This document shows positions 1 through 9,952 of a stretch of DNA of 64,000 nt, one piece after another (position 1 is the stretch's first letter; every line of letters begins with the position of its first letter). The translations under genes and the position numbers were made by a program. Source of the stretch: Pelagibacterium nitratireducens (GTDB taxonomy: Bacteria > Pseudomonadota > Alphaproteobacteria > Rhizobiales > Devosiaceae); assembly GCF_037044555.1 (NCBI RefSeq), contig NZ_CP146275.1, forward strand, positions 2,832,501 through 2,896,500, written 5' to 3'. The notes below the pieces were generated by a model. It searched no databases, was not told the DNA's origin, and worked only from the letters and a program-made list of their open reading frames with translations.

Positions 1-47
1 ATCTTCTTGTTGCCGCCCAGATCCGCATTGTGATGGATCGATGCCAT
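1..47 (-). CDS. N-terminal fragment of a cox-operon gene, probably cytochrome c oxidase assembly protein CtaG (Cox11)
   Basis: An ATG at 47 opens a frame that runs off the window edge; only 15 codons are visible (MASIHHNADLGGNKK). It lies 3 nt after the stop of the preceding small gene and has GGAG just upstream. In rhizobial cox operons the gene after ctaB and the small membrane protein is usually ctaG, the CuB-inserting chaperone. The identification rests on that gene order; the residues seen are too few to confirm it. Confidence 0.4.
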   Translation of the reverse strand, partial: MASIHHNADLGGNKK

Positions 48-50
48 GGT

Positions 51-215
51 CTAGAGCTCCCGAACCATGACTTCGGGACCGATATTGACAATGGTGATCG
101 CGTAAAAGATCGCGACCAGAACAGCCAGCACGATGCCGATGGCGATTGAACGCTTGCGGCGGCGCTTGAGGAAGGCTTCCCTCTGTTGTTCGGTCAAATT
201 CTGCTCGACGGTCAT
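51..215 (-). CDS. small single-pass membrane protein of the cox operon (CoxF-like)
   Basis: A 54-residue protein with a basic N-terminal segment (residues about 15-24, KRRRKRS) followed by one hydrophobic helix (about 25-47) and a short tail. The ATG at 215 overlaps the ctaB stop as TGATG, so translation is probably coupled to ctaB; an ATG 18 nt further upstream would lie inside ctaB. Rhizobia carry a small CoxF-type protein here, between heme O synthase and CtaG. A role in oxidase assembly or in anchoring heme O/A synthesis is inferred from position only. Confidence 0.65.
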   Translation of the reverse strand: MTVEQNLTEQQREAFLKRRRKRSIAIGIVLAVLVAIFYAITIVNIGPEVMVREL

Positions 216-1144
216 CAGAGCACTCCAAACCATCTGATCAGGCCCACATCGGCCAGCAGCGCAACGAACAACACAAACAGGTACAGCAGGGAATAGGTGA
301 AAAGGACGCGGGCCCGCCGCTTCATCTCGACGCCTTCGGCAAAGCGCAGACGAATGGCCAGAACAGAGAACGCGACGCCTAAAATTGTGGCTGGAATGGC
401 ATAGAACCAGCCCACAAGGCCGGTCAGGACCGGACCGAACCCTATCGCCGTGAGCAGGATGGTGTAGATGACGATCTGGTTCTGGGTGGCGCGCTCACCC
501 GCGACATTGGGCAGCATCGGGATGCCGGCGGCCTCGTAGTCGCCCTTCTTGTAGAGTGCGAGCGCCCAGAAATGCGGCGGCGTCCACAAAAAGATGATCA
601 TGAAAAGAATCAGTGAGTCCCAGGAAACGCTGCCCGTGACCGCCGCCCAACCGATCATCGGCGGAAATGCGCCGGCCGCCCCGCCGATCACAATGTTCTG
701 CGGCGTCGAGCGCTTGAGCCACATCGTGTAGATCACGGCATAAAAGAAGATCGTGAACGCCAAAAGCCCGGCTGCCAGCCAGTTTGTGGCAAGACCAAGC
801 GTTGCCACGGAAAATCCGGCAAGCGTGACACCAAAGACCAGCGCGTTTTCGCCCGTGACACGACCCGAAGGGATCGGGCGGTTGAGCGTGCGGCTCATGA
901 TGGCGTCGATATCGGCATCGTACCACATGTTGAGCGCACCCGAGGCACCGGCCCCCACTGCGATACACAATATGGCGATGAACCCGATCACCGGATTGAT
1001 ACCACCAGGCGCCACCAGCATGCCCACAAAGCCGGTAAAGACGACAAGCTGCATCACCCGGGGCTTTAAGAGCTCCAGATAGTCTTCCACCTGCCCGCCC
1101 AGATCGACGGTTGTGGTCGGGTTGCTGTCGTCTGCGTAAGCCAA
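215..1144 (-). CDS. ctaB: protoheme IX farnesyltransferase (heme O synthase)
   Basis: A 309-residue polytopic UbiA-superfamily prenyltransferase that adds a farnesyl group to protoheme to make heme O, the precursor of heme A for the aa3 oxidase. The first Asp-rich signature [19 protein letters not shown] is present at about residues 73-91, and the length is normal. The frame opens with TTG at 1144; no ATG is available until well inside the first helix, so a TTG start with a weak upstream GGAA is the best choice. It lies 83 bp after ctaD and overlaps the next small gene by 1 nt, as expected for the ctaCDB operon. Confidence 0.95.
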   Translation of the reverse strand: MAYADDSNPTTTVDLGGQVEDYLELLKPRVMQLVVFTGFVGMLVAPGGINPVIGFIAILCIAVGAGASGALNMWYDADIDAIMSRTLNRPIPSGRVTGENALVFGVTLAGFSVATLGLATNWLAAGLLAFTIFFYAVIYTMWLKRSTPQNIVIGGAAGAFPPMIGWAAVTGSVSWDSLILFMIIFLWTPPHFWALALYKKGDYEAAGIPMLPNVAGERATQNQIVIYTILLTAIGFGPVLTGLVGWFYAIPATILGVAFSVLAIRLRFAEGVEMKRRARVLFTYSLLYLFVLFVALLADVGLIRWFGVL

Positions 1145-1227
1145 TGTGAGGTTCCGGCTCGGGGTTCAATTCAAAGCGCAACCCGGTCTCCCGGGTTGCC
1201 AATGTTCGGTTCGGTCTTTCGCCGGGC

Positions 1228-2910
<1,683 letters not shown>

Positions 2911-3816
2911 TTACTGGATCGACGCCATCAGCGCAGTGTTGGCGTCGGCCAGGCTGCCTTCTTCCGCGGCCGCCAGCCATGTATCGAACTGGTCCTGCTC
3001 GACGACGCGTACCGCGATGGGCATGAACGAGTGATCCTTGCCGCAAAGTTCAGAGCACTGGCCATAGTAAATACCGGTTTCACGGGCATAGAACCAGGTT
3101 TCGTTGTTGCGGCTGGTGACCGCGTCGACCTTGATGCCGAAGGAGGGGACGGCAAAGGCGTGCAGCACGTCGGCGGCGGTGACGAGCACGCGGACCGTGG
3201 TGTTGACGGGAACAACCAGTTCGTTGTCGACGGCCAGAAGGCGTGGCTGGTCGGGCTTGCTGGCTTCGCGCTGCTCTTCATCGAGCATGATCGAAACGAA
3301 GTCGACGCCCTCGTCCATATACTCATATCCCCAGTACCACTGGTAGCCGGTCGCCTTGATGGTGAGGGACGGCTCGGGGACCTCGACGTCGCCGCCGAAA
3401 ATCTGCGACCCGAGATAGGTACGCTCGCCATCCGGAATGGTCTGCTGATCGGCCAGAACGCCAAATGAGGGAATGGCGATCACAAAGAGAACCAGAACCG
3501 GAACCACGGTCCAGACGATCTCGATGAGCGTATTGTGCGTCACCTTCGATGGGGTTGGATTGGTGCGCTGGTTGAAGCGCACGATCACAACGATCAGCAG
3601 CACCAGAACGAGCAGCACGATCGCGGTGATGATCCACATCAAGAGGTTGTCATGGAACGCGATAATCGAATCCATGATCGGGGTAACCGCGGGCTGAAAG
3701 CCGATCTGACCTGGAACGGCATGACCGACCTGCTGAGCCGAGGCTATTGCCGGGATCAGCGCAAAAAACAGCGCGGCGAGTGAGGCTCTGACCAGACGGA
3801 AAGAAAATCCTGTCAC
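2911..3816 (-). CDS. ctaC: cytochrome c oxidase subunit II
   Basis: A 301-residue subunit that receives electrons from cytochrome c. It has a cleavable signal peptide (residues 1-27, ending ASA), two membrane helices (about 50-72 and 95-117) and a periplasmic cupredoxin domain. The CuA-binding stretch YYGQCSELCGKDHSFMP carries both Cys, a His and the Met ligand, and the aromatic electron-entry patch YQWYWGYEY is present. It starts with GTG at 3816 behind an AGGAG. It is the first gene of the ctaC-ctaD-ctaB operon. Confidence 0.98.
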   Translation of the reverse strand: MTGFSFRLVRASLAALFFALIPAIASAQQVGHAVPGQIGFQPAVTPIMDSIIAFHDNLLMWIITAIVLLVLVLLIVVIVRFNQRTNPTPSKVTHNTLIEIVWTVVPVLVLFVIAIPSFGVLADQQTIPDGERTYLGSQIFGGDVEVPEPSLTIKATGYQWYWGYEYMDEGVDFVSIMLDEEQREASKPDQPRLLAVDNELVVPVNTTVRVLVTAADVLHAFAVPSFGIKVDAVTSRNNETWFYARETGIYYGQCSELCGKDHSFMPIAVRVVEQDQFDTWLAAAEEGSLADANTALMASIQ

Positions 3817-4134
3817 CTGGACTTCTCCTGAACGTAATTTTTGTTATTGCGCTCCCTAGCATGTCCGCTCCGCGTGGCAAACGCCGCACGCTCCCGACTC
3901 ATACTGGGGTGCCCGATTTTTCTCGTGGCAGCTAAACCACATGTTTTTGACCAAGGCAATTGGACTGGAGGTCACATTTCGTGCGTCAAATTGCGCCAAT
4001 GGCGCCTTATGGGTGCCCCAGTTGTGGGATTTGTGCCCGGTTTGGCCCGCTCGTGTTGACAAGAACCGCCCTGCTGCCCGACACATCACAACAACCGCCC
4101 GCTTGCCGGGAACTGCCAGGAGACAATAGCTTTC
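3817..4134. other. intergenic region between divergent ctaC and the IalB-like gene
   Basis: About 318 bp that should hold the back-to-back promoters of ctaC (minus) and the IalB-like gene (plus). The strand next to ctaC is locally AT-rich. An AGGAGA ribosome-binding site sits before the plus-strand gene. I see no convincing operator, hairpin or small gene; a 139-codon minus-strand frame through here has no family resemblance and reads into the neighbouring coding sequence. Confidence 0.5.
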
Positions 4135-4629
4135 ATGCGCCATCTCGCACCACTTGCCGCCATTGTGGCCTCCCTTTGCCTCGCCGGCCCGGCAGCCGCG
4201 CAGGGCGCTGTCCGCTCCCAGCATGGAGATTGGCAGATGACCTGCGACCTGGTGCCCGGGGCGACCGAGGAGCAATGCGCGCTGATCCAGAACGTTACAG
4301 CCGAAGATCAGCCCAATGTTGCGCTTTCGGTGATCGTGCTCAAGACGGCCGATCAGGAAGCACGGCTGTTGCGCGTCCTGGCACCGCTGGGCGTACTTTT
4401 GCCGAACGGGCTCGGGCTCAACATAGACGGCGAGGATCTGGGCCGCGTCGCGTTCGTTCGCTGCCTGCCCAATGGCTGCGTTGCCGAAGTGGTCATGGAT
4501 GACGAGTTGATGAGCCAGCTCTCAGACGGCGAGAATGCCATTTTCATTGTGTTCCGCACACCCGAAGAGGGAATCGGCATCCCCGTTTCGCTCAATGGAT
4601 TCGACGAGGGCTTTGCCGCCCTGCCCTGA
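4135..4629 (+). CDS. IalB (invasion-associated locus B) family secreted protein
   Basis: A 164-residue protein with a signal peptide (residues 1-22, ending AAA-Q). The mature domain has the IalB layout: a HGDWQMTC opening, a conserved Cys pair (EEQCALIQ and the later VRCLPNGC), a region ending in a GLGLNIDG-type strand, and a C-terminal GIGIPVSLNGFDEGF motif typical of the family. The name comes from a Bartonella erythrocyte-invasion protein, but homologues are widespread in non-pathogenic Hyphomicrobiales as periplasmic proteins of unknown function. It is monocistronic and divergent from ctaC, with AGGAGA about 11 nt before the ATG. Confidence 0.85.
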   Translation: MRHLAPLAAIVASLCLAGPAAAQGAVRSQHGDWQMTCDLVPGATEEQCALIQNVTAEDQPNVALSVIVLKTADQEARLLRVLAPLGVLLPNGLGLNIDGEDLGRVAFVRCLPNGCVAEVVMDDELMSQLSDGENAIFIVFRTPEEGIGIPVSLNGFDEGFAALP

Positions 4630-4640
4630 CGTCCGGACAC

Positions 4641-4669
4641 AAAAAAGCCGGACCGCAAGCGGCCCGGCT
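4641..4669 (-). terminator. intrinsic terminator for the DUF1127 gene
   Basis: AGCCGG and CCGGCT arms with a nested CCG/CGG stem form a GC-rich hairpin at 4646-4669. On the minus strand it is followed by six Ts (4646-4641). It lies downstream of the minus-strand DUF1127 gene and also sits just behind the IalB-like stop, but there is no T-tract in the plus direction. Confidence 0.75.
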
Positions 4670-4790
4670 GGGGCTAGGAAACAAGGTCATAGGCAAAATC
4701 GACCCTGTTTCGGTCGGGCTCTCTTTGGACGGTCAGACGTACCGGCAAAATACGCCAAACCAAGAGCCCGATCAGGACTTCAGCAAGGGG

Positions 4791-4997
4791 TCACTGAAGC
4801 CATTGGGCTGCGCGCGCGTTGCGGCGCGCATCGAGAAGCTGGCCGGCGGCAGCACCGCCATGGCGCATTGCTTCTGCGATATCGTAACGGGTCAAACCCA
4901 TATCGCTGAGCAGCGATGCATCCATCTGCATCATCGAGCGCAGCGTAGAACGGCGCATACCGGCACCGGAGCGGGATTTAAAATTGAACAGGGCCAT
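4791..4997 (-). CDS. DUF1127 (YjiS-like) small protein
   Basis: A 68-residue basic protein with the DUF1127 core (LLSDMGLTRYDIAEAM, residues about 29-44) that ends the conserved LxDIGLxRxDI helix. It has its own intrinsic terminator at 4641-4669 and stands divergent from a LysR regulator. In related bacteria, short DUF1127 proteins are highly expressed RNA- or membrane-associated factors in phosphate, carbon and stress physiology, and several are direct targets of the LysR regulator VtlR/LsrB in Brucella and relatives. A perfect inverted repeat lies 24 nt before the start codon. Confidence 0.88.
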   Translation of the reverse strand: MALFNFKSRSGAGMRRSTLRSMMQMDASLLSDMGLTRYDIAEAMRHGGAAAGQLLDARRNARAAQWLQ

Positions 4998-5020
4998 GAT
5001 CTTACTCCATCACCCCATCC

Positions 5021-5041
5021 ACTCTATCGTTTTGATAGAGT
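5021..5041. promoter_or_regulatory. perfect 8-5-8 inverted repeat in the DUF1127/LysR divergent region
   Basis: ACTCTATC (5021-5028) and GATAGAGT (5034-5041) flank a GTTTT spacer. It contains a LysR-type T-N11-A arrangement (T5025 to A5037). It lies 24 bp upstream of the DUF1127 ATG. It could be the operator of the adjacent LysR protein or a leader hairpin in the DUF1127 mRNA. Confidence 0.55.
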
Positions 5042-5128
5042 TTAATGGGAGGCTTGTGTCTGACCGGTAGATAGGGGCTTGCCCTCCATTATTCAAACAA
5101 ATAGATTTCATTCTCACGATCAATTTTT

Positions 5129-6055
5129 GTGATGGATTTGGCGATGGTCAGCCCCCTCGATCTGGATCAGTTGCAGACCTTCTGCGCCATTGCCGATTGC
5201 GGCAGCTTCACCGAGGCTGCGCGGCGGGTATACAAGACGCAATCGGCGGTTTCGATGCAGATCAAGCGGCTCGAAGAGCGGCTGGGACAGCCCTTGTTTC
5301 TGCGCGACGGACGCAAGGTTTCGCTGACCACGGAGGGCGAGGCGCTTTATGCCCGCGCCCGTCGCATGCTCAAGATCAACGCCGAGATCGTCGACATGTT
5401 CTCCAAGGACGATCTGGTGGGTAATATCCGCTTTGGCGTGCCTGACGATTATGCGGTCAAGCTCTTGCCGGTGATCCTGTCGAGCTTTCAGCGCACCCAT
5501 CCGCGCATTACCGTCGACGTGCGCTGCCAGCCCTCCGAGGAGCTTTTGGCCGGTATGCGGTCGGGCCGGTACGACATCATCGTTTTCACGCAAGGGACCA
5601 TGCATGAATTCGGCGAATTGTTCCGGACTGAAAAGATGTACTGGGTGGCAAGCCATGGCGGTCGCGCGCTGGCGTCCGATCCCCTGCCTCTGGCTTGCGG
5701 TCCGTCCTACTGCACATGGCGGGCCGATGCCGTCGAGGCGCTCAACCGCATCAACCGCGATTTCCGCATTGCCTATACCTCCTCTAACGCCACGGCGATT
5801 TCGTCGGCGGTCCTCTCGGATCTCGCTGTCGGATTTCTGCCCGAAAGTGCATTGCAGCCGGGGATGCGAGTGATTTCACAGGAACAGGGCCTGCCGCGCC
5901 TCAACGAGGCGCAAATCGCTCTGTTGCGTGCATCCCATGCCTATGGCGGAATTTACGACGCCCTGGCGACCCATATCGTGGAAAGCATGGGAAACCTTCC
6001 CGGCTCTTTTTACGCACGCGACGAAGCGACAGCCGAACCATCGGCCGCCGAGTAG
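5129..6055 (+). CDS. LysR-family transcriptional regulator (VtlR/LsrB-like)
   Basis: A 308-residue LysR regulator. The winged HTH occupies residues about 10-70 (LDLDQLQTFCAIADCGSFTEAARRVYKTQSAVSMQIKRLEERLG), with an effector-binding periplasmic-protein-like domain after it. The opening LDLDQLQTF plus KTQSAVSMQ is close to the VtlR/LsrB group of rhizobial regulators as I know it. Starts at GTG 5129, ATG 5132 or ATG 5144 are all possible; 5129 is the longest. It diverges from a DUF1127 gene, the class of target VtlR activates in Brucella, so local cross-regulation is a reasonable inference. Confidence 0.88.
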   Translation: MMDLAMVSPLDLDQLQTFCAIADCGSFTEAARRVYKTQSAVSMQIKRLEERLGQPLFLRDGRKVSLTTEGEALYARARRMLKINAEIVDMFSKDDLVGNIRFGVPDDYAVKLLPVILSSFQRTHPRITVDVRCQPSEELLAGMRSGRYDIIVFTQGTMHEFGELFRTEKMYWVASHGGRALASDPLPLACGPSYCTWRADAVEALNRINRDFRIAYTSSNATAISSAVLSDLAVGFLPESALQPGMRVISQEQGLPRLNEAQIALLRASHAYGGIYDALATHIVESMGNLPGSFYARDEATAEPSAAE

Positions 6056-6059
6056 CCGA

Positions 6060-6644
6060 TCAGTCCTCGAACAGGTCCGGGGATACATCGATTCCCTTGT
6101 GCCGCGCAGCGCGAATAGTGGCCGTCATTGCCCTTGTGTCACGCTCAAAGGCGCGGGCTTCCACCAGTCGATCCTCCGGAGCGGCATTGGCGGCCGGCAG
6201 GTGGAGTTCGAGCAGGCGGGCGCGCTCGTTGTTTACCGCGGTGCTTATGGCCAGGTAGCGCAAAACCGCCTCAAGCTCGGCCTCGGAAAATCCCGAGGTC
6301 ATCAGGGCGCCAATCTCTGCGAACTGCCCGAATATCCGCGCGACAATCGTTCTGGTGAACGGAGTCAGCTCGACCCAGATCTTGCGCCGGTCGGCTTCGT
6401 CGCGCTTTCGCACAATATATCCGGCCGTTTCCAGACGGTCGATGAGGGCCGTCACGGCCCCCGTGGTCAGGCCCGCCTGCTCGGCCAGTTGACCGGCCGT
6501 CATTCGCTGGTTCTGGTCGATCAAATCGAGGCAGCGTCCGTCGGTCCGGTTGATGCCGAGGAACCGGTTCATGACTTCATCGAAGCGCGCATTGGCCACC
6601 TGGTCCAATCGCACGGCCTGAGAGAGACGCCCTCCAATCGACAT
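6060..6644 (-). CDS. MarR-family transcriptional regulator
   Basis: A 194-residue winged-helix regulator from the ATG at 6644 (a TTG at 6692 would add 16 residues but lies in the divergent promoter). The HTH runs over MTAGQLAEQAGLTTGAVTALIDRLETAGYIVRKRDEADRRK, including the wing with the conserved DRRxxWVELT. The C-terminal dimerisation helix region is longer than in typical 140-150-residue MarR proteins. It diverges from an ABC exporter operon and probably represses it in response to a toxic ligand. Its stop lies 4 bp from that of the convergent LysR gene. Confidence 0.9.
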   Translation of the reverse strand: MSIGGRLSQAVRLDQVANARFDEVMNRFLGINRTDGRCLDLIDQNQRMTAGQLAEQAGLTTGAVTALIDRLETAGYIVRKRDEADRRKIWVELTPFTRTIVARIFGQFAEIGALMTSGFSEAELEAVLRYLAISTAVNNERARLLELHLPAANAAPEDRLVEARAFERDTRAMTATIRAARHKGIDVSPDLFED

Positions 6645-6660
6645 CCGGCTTGACACTCCA

Positions 6661-6698
6661 TTATCTTGATCGCTAAGATAATTATATATCAAGTTATC
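6661..6698. promoter_or_regulatory. candidate MarR operator between marR and the ABC exporter
   Basis: An inverted repeat TTATCTT (6661-6667) / AAGATAA (6675-6681) is followed by ATCAAGTTATC (6688-6698), which resembles one arm again. The AT-rich palindromic stretch occupies the divergent promoter and is of the size MarR dimers bind. Assignment to this MarR is inferred from position. Confidence 0.55.
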
Positions 6699-6701
6699 TC
6701 C

Positions 6702-7694
6702 ATGGGCCAGCTAAAAATGATGACAGAGTTTCCGGAGACGATGATTTCAGCATACGGGCTGAAGCGGGTTTACAAGACAGGGAAATCGGAAATCAACGCA
6801 GTTCGCGGCGTCGATCTTACGGTCAAGCGGGGCGAGATTGTCGGTTTTCTCGGGCCAAATGGCGCCGGCAAGACAACAACGCTCAAGATGTTGTGCACGC
6901 TACTCGAACCCACGGACGGATCGGGCACCGTTGCCGGTTGCGATCTGCGCGCCGATTCCGAAGGCGTGCGGCGGCGTATCGGTTATGTTTCGCAGTCAGG
7001 CAGCACACTGGGCGATGCATTGGCGGGCAACGAGATCGTCGACCATGCGCGGCTCTACGGCATCGACAGGAAAACGGCGATTGAACGGGGCAAGGCGCTG
7101 CTCAAGGCCCTCGACCTCGAGGGTATCTGGGATCGCAAATGCAACGCGCTTTCAGGCGGGCAGCGGCGGCGACTCGATATCGTCATGGGCCTGATCAACG
7201 AGCCGATGCTGGTGTTTCTCGACGAACCCTCTACCGGACTGGACCCGCAGAGTCGCGCCAATTTATGGGGCCACATCAGCAAATTGCGCGATGAGATGGG
7301 CACCACCGTGTTTATCACCACCCATTATATGGACGAGGCCGACCAGCTCTGTGACCGCATCCTCGTCATGGATCACGGCGAAATCGTCGCCGAAGGCACG
7401 CAGGCCGAGCTCAAGAAGAAGTTTTCCGGCGACATGGTGAGCATAACAGTGGCCGAAGAGACCCATGTTGCCGTCGCGGCCGAACTGGCCGCACAGCTTG
7501 AAGGGGCCGACACTCCGACCATCGAAGGGTGCACGGTCAGCCTGCATGTGCCCGAGGGCGGTTCGGTATTGCCGCGCCTCTTGCGTGAACTCGACCACAA
7601 GGGCGTCGAGATCATCGGCGTGGAGCTCAAGCGCCCTACCCTCGACGATGTATTTCTGACCCTCACCGGGCGCTCGCTGCGCGAAGCGGCGTAA
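6702..7694 (+). CDS. ABC exporter ATP-binding protein (DrrA/NodI family)
   Basis: About 330 residues (the frame can be extended to 6666). Walker A GPNGAGKTTT, signature LSGGQRRRLD, Walker B LVFLDEPSTGLD and the H-loop TTHYMDEAD are all present. The C-terminal 90 residues form the DrrA-type accessory domain ending in LKRPTLDDVFLTLTGRSL. It is paired with an ABC-2 permease 14 bp downstream. Candidate starts are ATG 6702, 6717/6720 and 6741, the last with GGAG very close; the exact start is uncertain. The likely role is export of an antibiotic or other hydrophobic compound under MarR control. Confidence 0.93.
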   Translation: MGQLKMMTEFPETMISAYGLKRVYKTGKSEINAVRGVDLTVKRGEIVGFLGPNGAGKTTTLKMLCTLLEPTDGSGTVAGCDLRADSEGVRRRIGYVSQSGSTLGDALAGNEIVDHARLYGIDRKTAIERGKALLKALDLEGIWDRKCNALSGGQRRRLDIVMGLINEPMLVFLDEPSTGLDPQSRANLWGHISKLRDEMGTTVFITTHYMDEADQLCDRILVMDHGEIVAEGTQAELKKKFSGDMVSITVAEETHVAVAAELAAQLEGADTPTIEGCTVSLHVPEGGSVLPRLLRELDHKGVEIIGVELKRPTLDDVFLTLTGRSLREAA

Positions 7695-7708
7695 GGGAGA
7701 CCGCGGCA

Positions 7709-8470
7709 ATGCGCTACTTAAACGAGACCCTTGTCGTCTTCCAACGCCAGCTTCGCCTGTCGCTGGCCAACCCGACATGGATGGCCATTTCCATTCTTCA
7801 GCCGATTCTCTATCTCACCCTGTTCGGGCCTTTGCTCGAGCAGGTTGCGGCGACGCCGGGCTTTCCGCCAGGTGACGCCTGGGCTGTTTTCGTACCGGGA
7901 CTGCTGGTCCAACTCGGCATTTTCGGTGCTTCGTTCGTGGGCTTCGGAATCATTGCCGAATGGCGGTCCGGGGTCATCGACCGGATGCTCGTCACTCCGG
8001 CCAGCCGGTGGTCATTGATCGGCGGGCGCGTACTGCACGATACGCTGATGGTCATGGTGCAGGGCGCCATTCTGGTGGCTGCCGCGACGCTGATGGGCTT
8101 GCGCGCGCCGCTTGAGGTCATCATCCTGGGGCTTATGCTGGTGGGGCTTCTGGGCGCCGCGTTTTCAGCCATCTCTTATGGAGCGGCGCTCTCGCTCAAA
8201 AGCGAGAATGCCTTTGCCCCACTCATCAACATGTTTGCGCTGCCCATCCTGCTGCTCTCGGGCATCTTGCTGCCCATGACGCTGGCTCCGGGCTGGTTGC
8301 AGATCGCCTCCGATTTCAACCCGATCAAACATGTCGTTGATGGACTGCGCACCGTCTATCGCGGCGAAATCCTTGCCCCGGAAACGTTGCTCGGTTTTGC
8401 CATCGCGCTGATTTTCGTTCTGATCGGCGCCTGGTTTGGCGCACGGGTGTTCAAAGCGCAGACAAAGTAG
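7709..8470 (+). CDS. ABC-2 type exporter permease (DrrB-like)
   Basis: A 253-residue integral membrane protein with six predicted helices and the ABC-2 signature in the region LLSGILLPMTLAPGWLQIASDFNPIKHVVDGLR. It forms the transmembrane half of the exporter with the ATPase encoded 14 bp upstream. Its length matches DrrB-type permeases. The substrate cannot be read from the sequence; MarR-linked DrrAB systems usually export drugs. Confidence 0.92.
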   Translation: MRYLNETLVVFQRQLRLSLANPTWMAISILQPILYLTLFGPLLEQVAATPGFPPGDAWAVFVPGLLVQLGIFGASFVGFGIIAEWRSGVIDRMLVTPASRWSLIGGRVLHDTLMVMVQGAILVAAATLMGLRAPLEVIILGLMLVGLLGAAFSAISYGAALSLKSENAFAPLINMFALPILLLSGILLPMTLAPGWLQIASDFNPIKHVVDGLRTVYRGEILAPETLLGFAIALIFVLIGAWFGARVFKAQTK

Positions 8471-8471
8471 T

Positions 8472-9851
8472 TCAGGCGGCGTGGCGGGCCATGCCGTAGT
8501 CGGAAAAGGCACGGCTGATATCGCCGTTCCACTCGCCGCGATAGAGGTCCAAGAGGCGCTCTGCAGGCGTCTTGCCGGTCTCGATCGTGTAATCGAGGGG
8601 CTTGAGGAACACGGTTTCGTCGGCCCCTTCCCAATTGAGTTTGTTGCGGGCCTTGAGCCCGGATCGCGCAATCGCCAACGCCTGTTTGGCGATATCGAAC
8701 AGGGTACCATTTCGGAACGGCGTCTTGAGCCCCAGACGCGGGACCTCGTCGCGCAGCCTCTGGCGCTCCTCGTCGGTCCAGTCCCTGACCAGATCCCAGG
8801 CCGCATCGAGTGCAGTCTGATCGTAGAGCAGCCCGACCCAAAAGGCGGGAAGCGCACATATGCCCTGCCAGGGTGCCCCATCGGCGCCGCGCATTTCGAG
8901 GAACTGTTTCATGCGCACTTCGGGAAAAAGGGTGGACAGATGGTCTTCCCAATCCTTGATGGTTGGAAGTTCACCCGGCAATTGCGGGAGCTTGCCATCA
9001 AGGAAGGCGCGGAAACTTTCGCCGGCGCAATTGACGTATTCCCCCTTACGGATGACGAAATACATCGGCACATCGAGCGCATAATCGACATAGCGCTCAA
9101 AGCTCATGCCGTCCTCGAACGCAAACGGCATCATGCCGGTACGATCCTTGTCGGTGTTGAGCCAGATATGGGAGCGGAATGAGAGAAGGCCGTTCGGTTT
9201 GCCCTCAAGGAATGGCGAATTGGCAAACAACGCCGTCGCCAAAGGCTGCAGCGCCAGGCTAACCCGCATCTTCCTCACCATATCCGCCTCGGACGCGAAA
9301 TCGAGGTTGACCTGCACGGTGGCCGAGCGGAACATCATGGAGGTGCCGAGCGTGCCGACCTTTTCCATATAGGGTTTCATGATGCCATACCGGCTCTTGG
9401 GCATGACGGGTATTTCATCGAGCGTCCATGTGGGCGTTACGCCAAGACCGAGGAAGTCGATACCCATCGGATCGGTGAATTTGCGCAAGAGTTTCAGGTG
9501 CTCATTGGCCTCGGTGCAAGTCTGGTGGATGGTTTCCAACGGCGCACCGGAAAGCTCGAATTGCCCGCCAGGTTCGAGCGAAATCGCGCCGCCGCCCAAG
9601 GGGTTGTTGAGGCCGATTACCTTGTCGCGATCATAATAGGGAAGCCATGCGGTTTCAGCCTGCACCTTGTCGAGCAGCGCTCCGATGCCACGCTCGCCCT
9701 CATAGGGGACGGGCCGATGGTCGTCGCGATAGAAAGTGAATTTCTCGTGCTCGGTTCCGATCCGCCAATCGGACTTTGGCTTGTTGCCGCGCGAAATCGC
9801 CTCGATCAACTGGCTTTTGGATTCGATCGTGGGCGAAGGCGTGTCGGCCAT
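8472..9851 (-). CDS. gshA: glutamate--cysteine ligase (plant/rhizobial type)
   Basis: A 459-residue ATP-dependent enzyme for the first step of glutathione synthesis, joining Glu and Cys by a gamma-peptide bond. The sequence (IGTEHEKFTFY, ALLDKVQAETAWLPYY, SLEPGGQFELSGAPLETIHQT) is the class of GCL shared by alphaproteobacteria and plants, not the E. coli class. ATG 9851 is preceded by TGAGG at 7 nt, so it is preferred over the longer frame beginning at 9884. It is convergent with the exporter permease (1 bp apart). An 8-bp-arm inverted repeat lies upstream at 9930-9951. Confidence 0.95.
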   Translation of the reverse strand: MADTPSPTIESKSQLIEAISRGNKPKSDWRIGTEHEKFTFYRDDHRPVPYEGERGIGALLDKVQAETAWLPYYDRDKVIGLNNPLGGGAISLEPGGQFELSGAPLETIHQTCTEANEHLKLLRKFTDPMGIDFLGLGVTPTWTLDEIPVMPKSRYGIMKPYMEKVGTLGTSMMFRSATVQVNLDFASEADMVRKMRVSLALQPLATALFANSPFLEGKPNGLLSFRSHIWLNTDKDRTGMMPFAFEDGMSFERYVDYALDVPMYFVIRKGEYVNCAGESFRAFLDGKLPQLPGELPTIKDWEDHLSTLFPEVRMKQFLEMRGADGAPWQGICALPAFWVGLLYDQTALDAAWDLVRDWTDEERQRLRDEVPRLGLKTPFRNGTLFDIAKQALAIARSGLKARNKLNWEGADETVFLKPLDYTIETGKTPAERLLDLYRGEWNGDISRAFSDYGMARHAA

Positions 9852-9929
9852 AGAATACCTCAAGAAATAAGGGCATGGTCCCATGCCAGTGCGGCGACAA
9901 TAGCGGGCGCTGATTTCAGATCAATACCC

Positions 9930-9951
9930 TTTATCGTCATCTTACGATAAA
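9930..9951. promoter_or_regulatory. perfect 8-6-8 inverted repeat upstream of gshA
   Basis: TTTATCGT (9930-9937) and ACGATAAA (9944-9951) are separated by 6 nt. It lies 79 bp upstream of the gshA ATG and 2 bp beyond the rsmE stop on the same strand. It could be an operator for gshA or a weak hairpin at the end of rsmE; no T-tract follows, which favours an operator. Confidence 0.45.
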
Positions 9952-9952
9952 T

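Noticed and set aside
3856..4275. 139-codon minus-strand frame upstream of ctaC
   Set aside because: Overlaps the IalB-like gene, lacks family features, and its Cys/His-rich text looks like non-coding translation.
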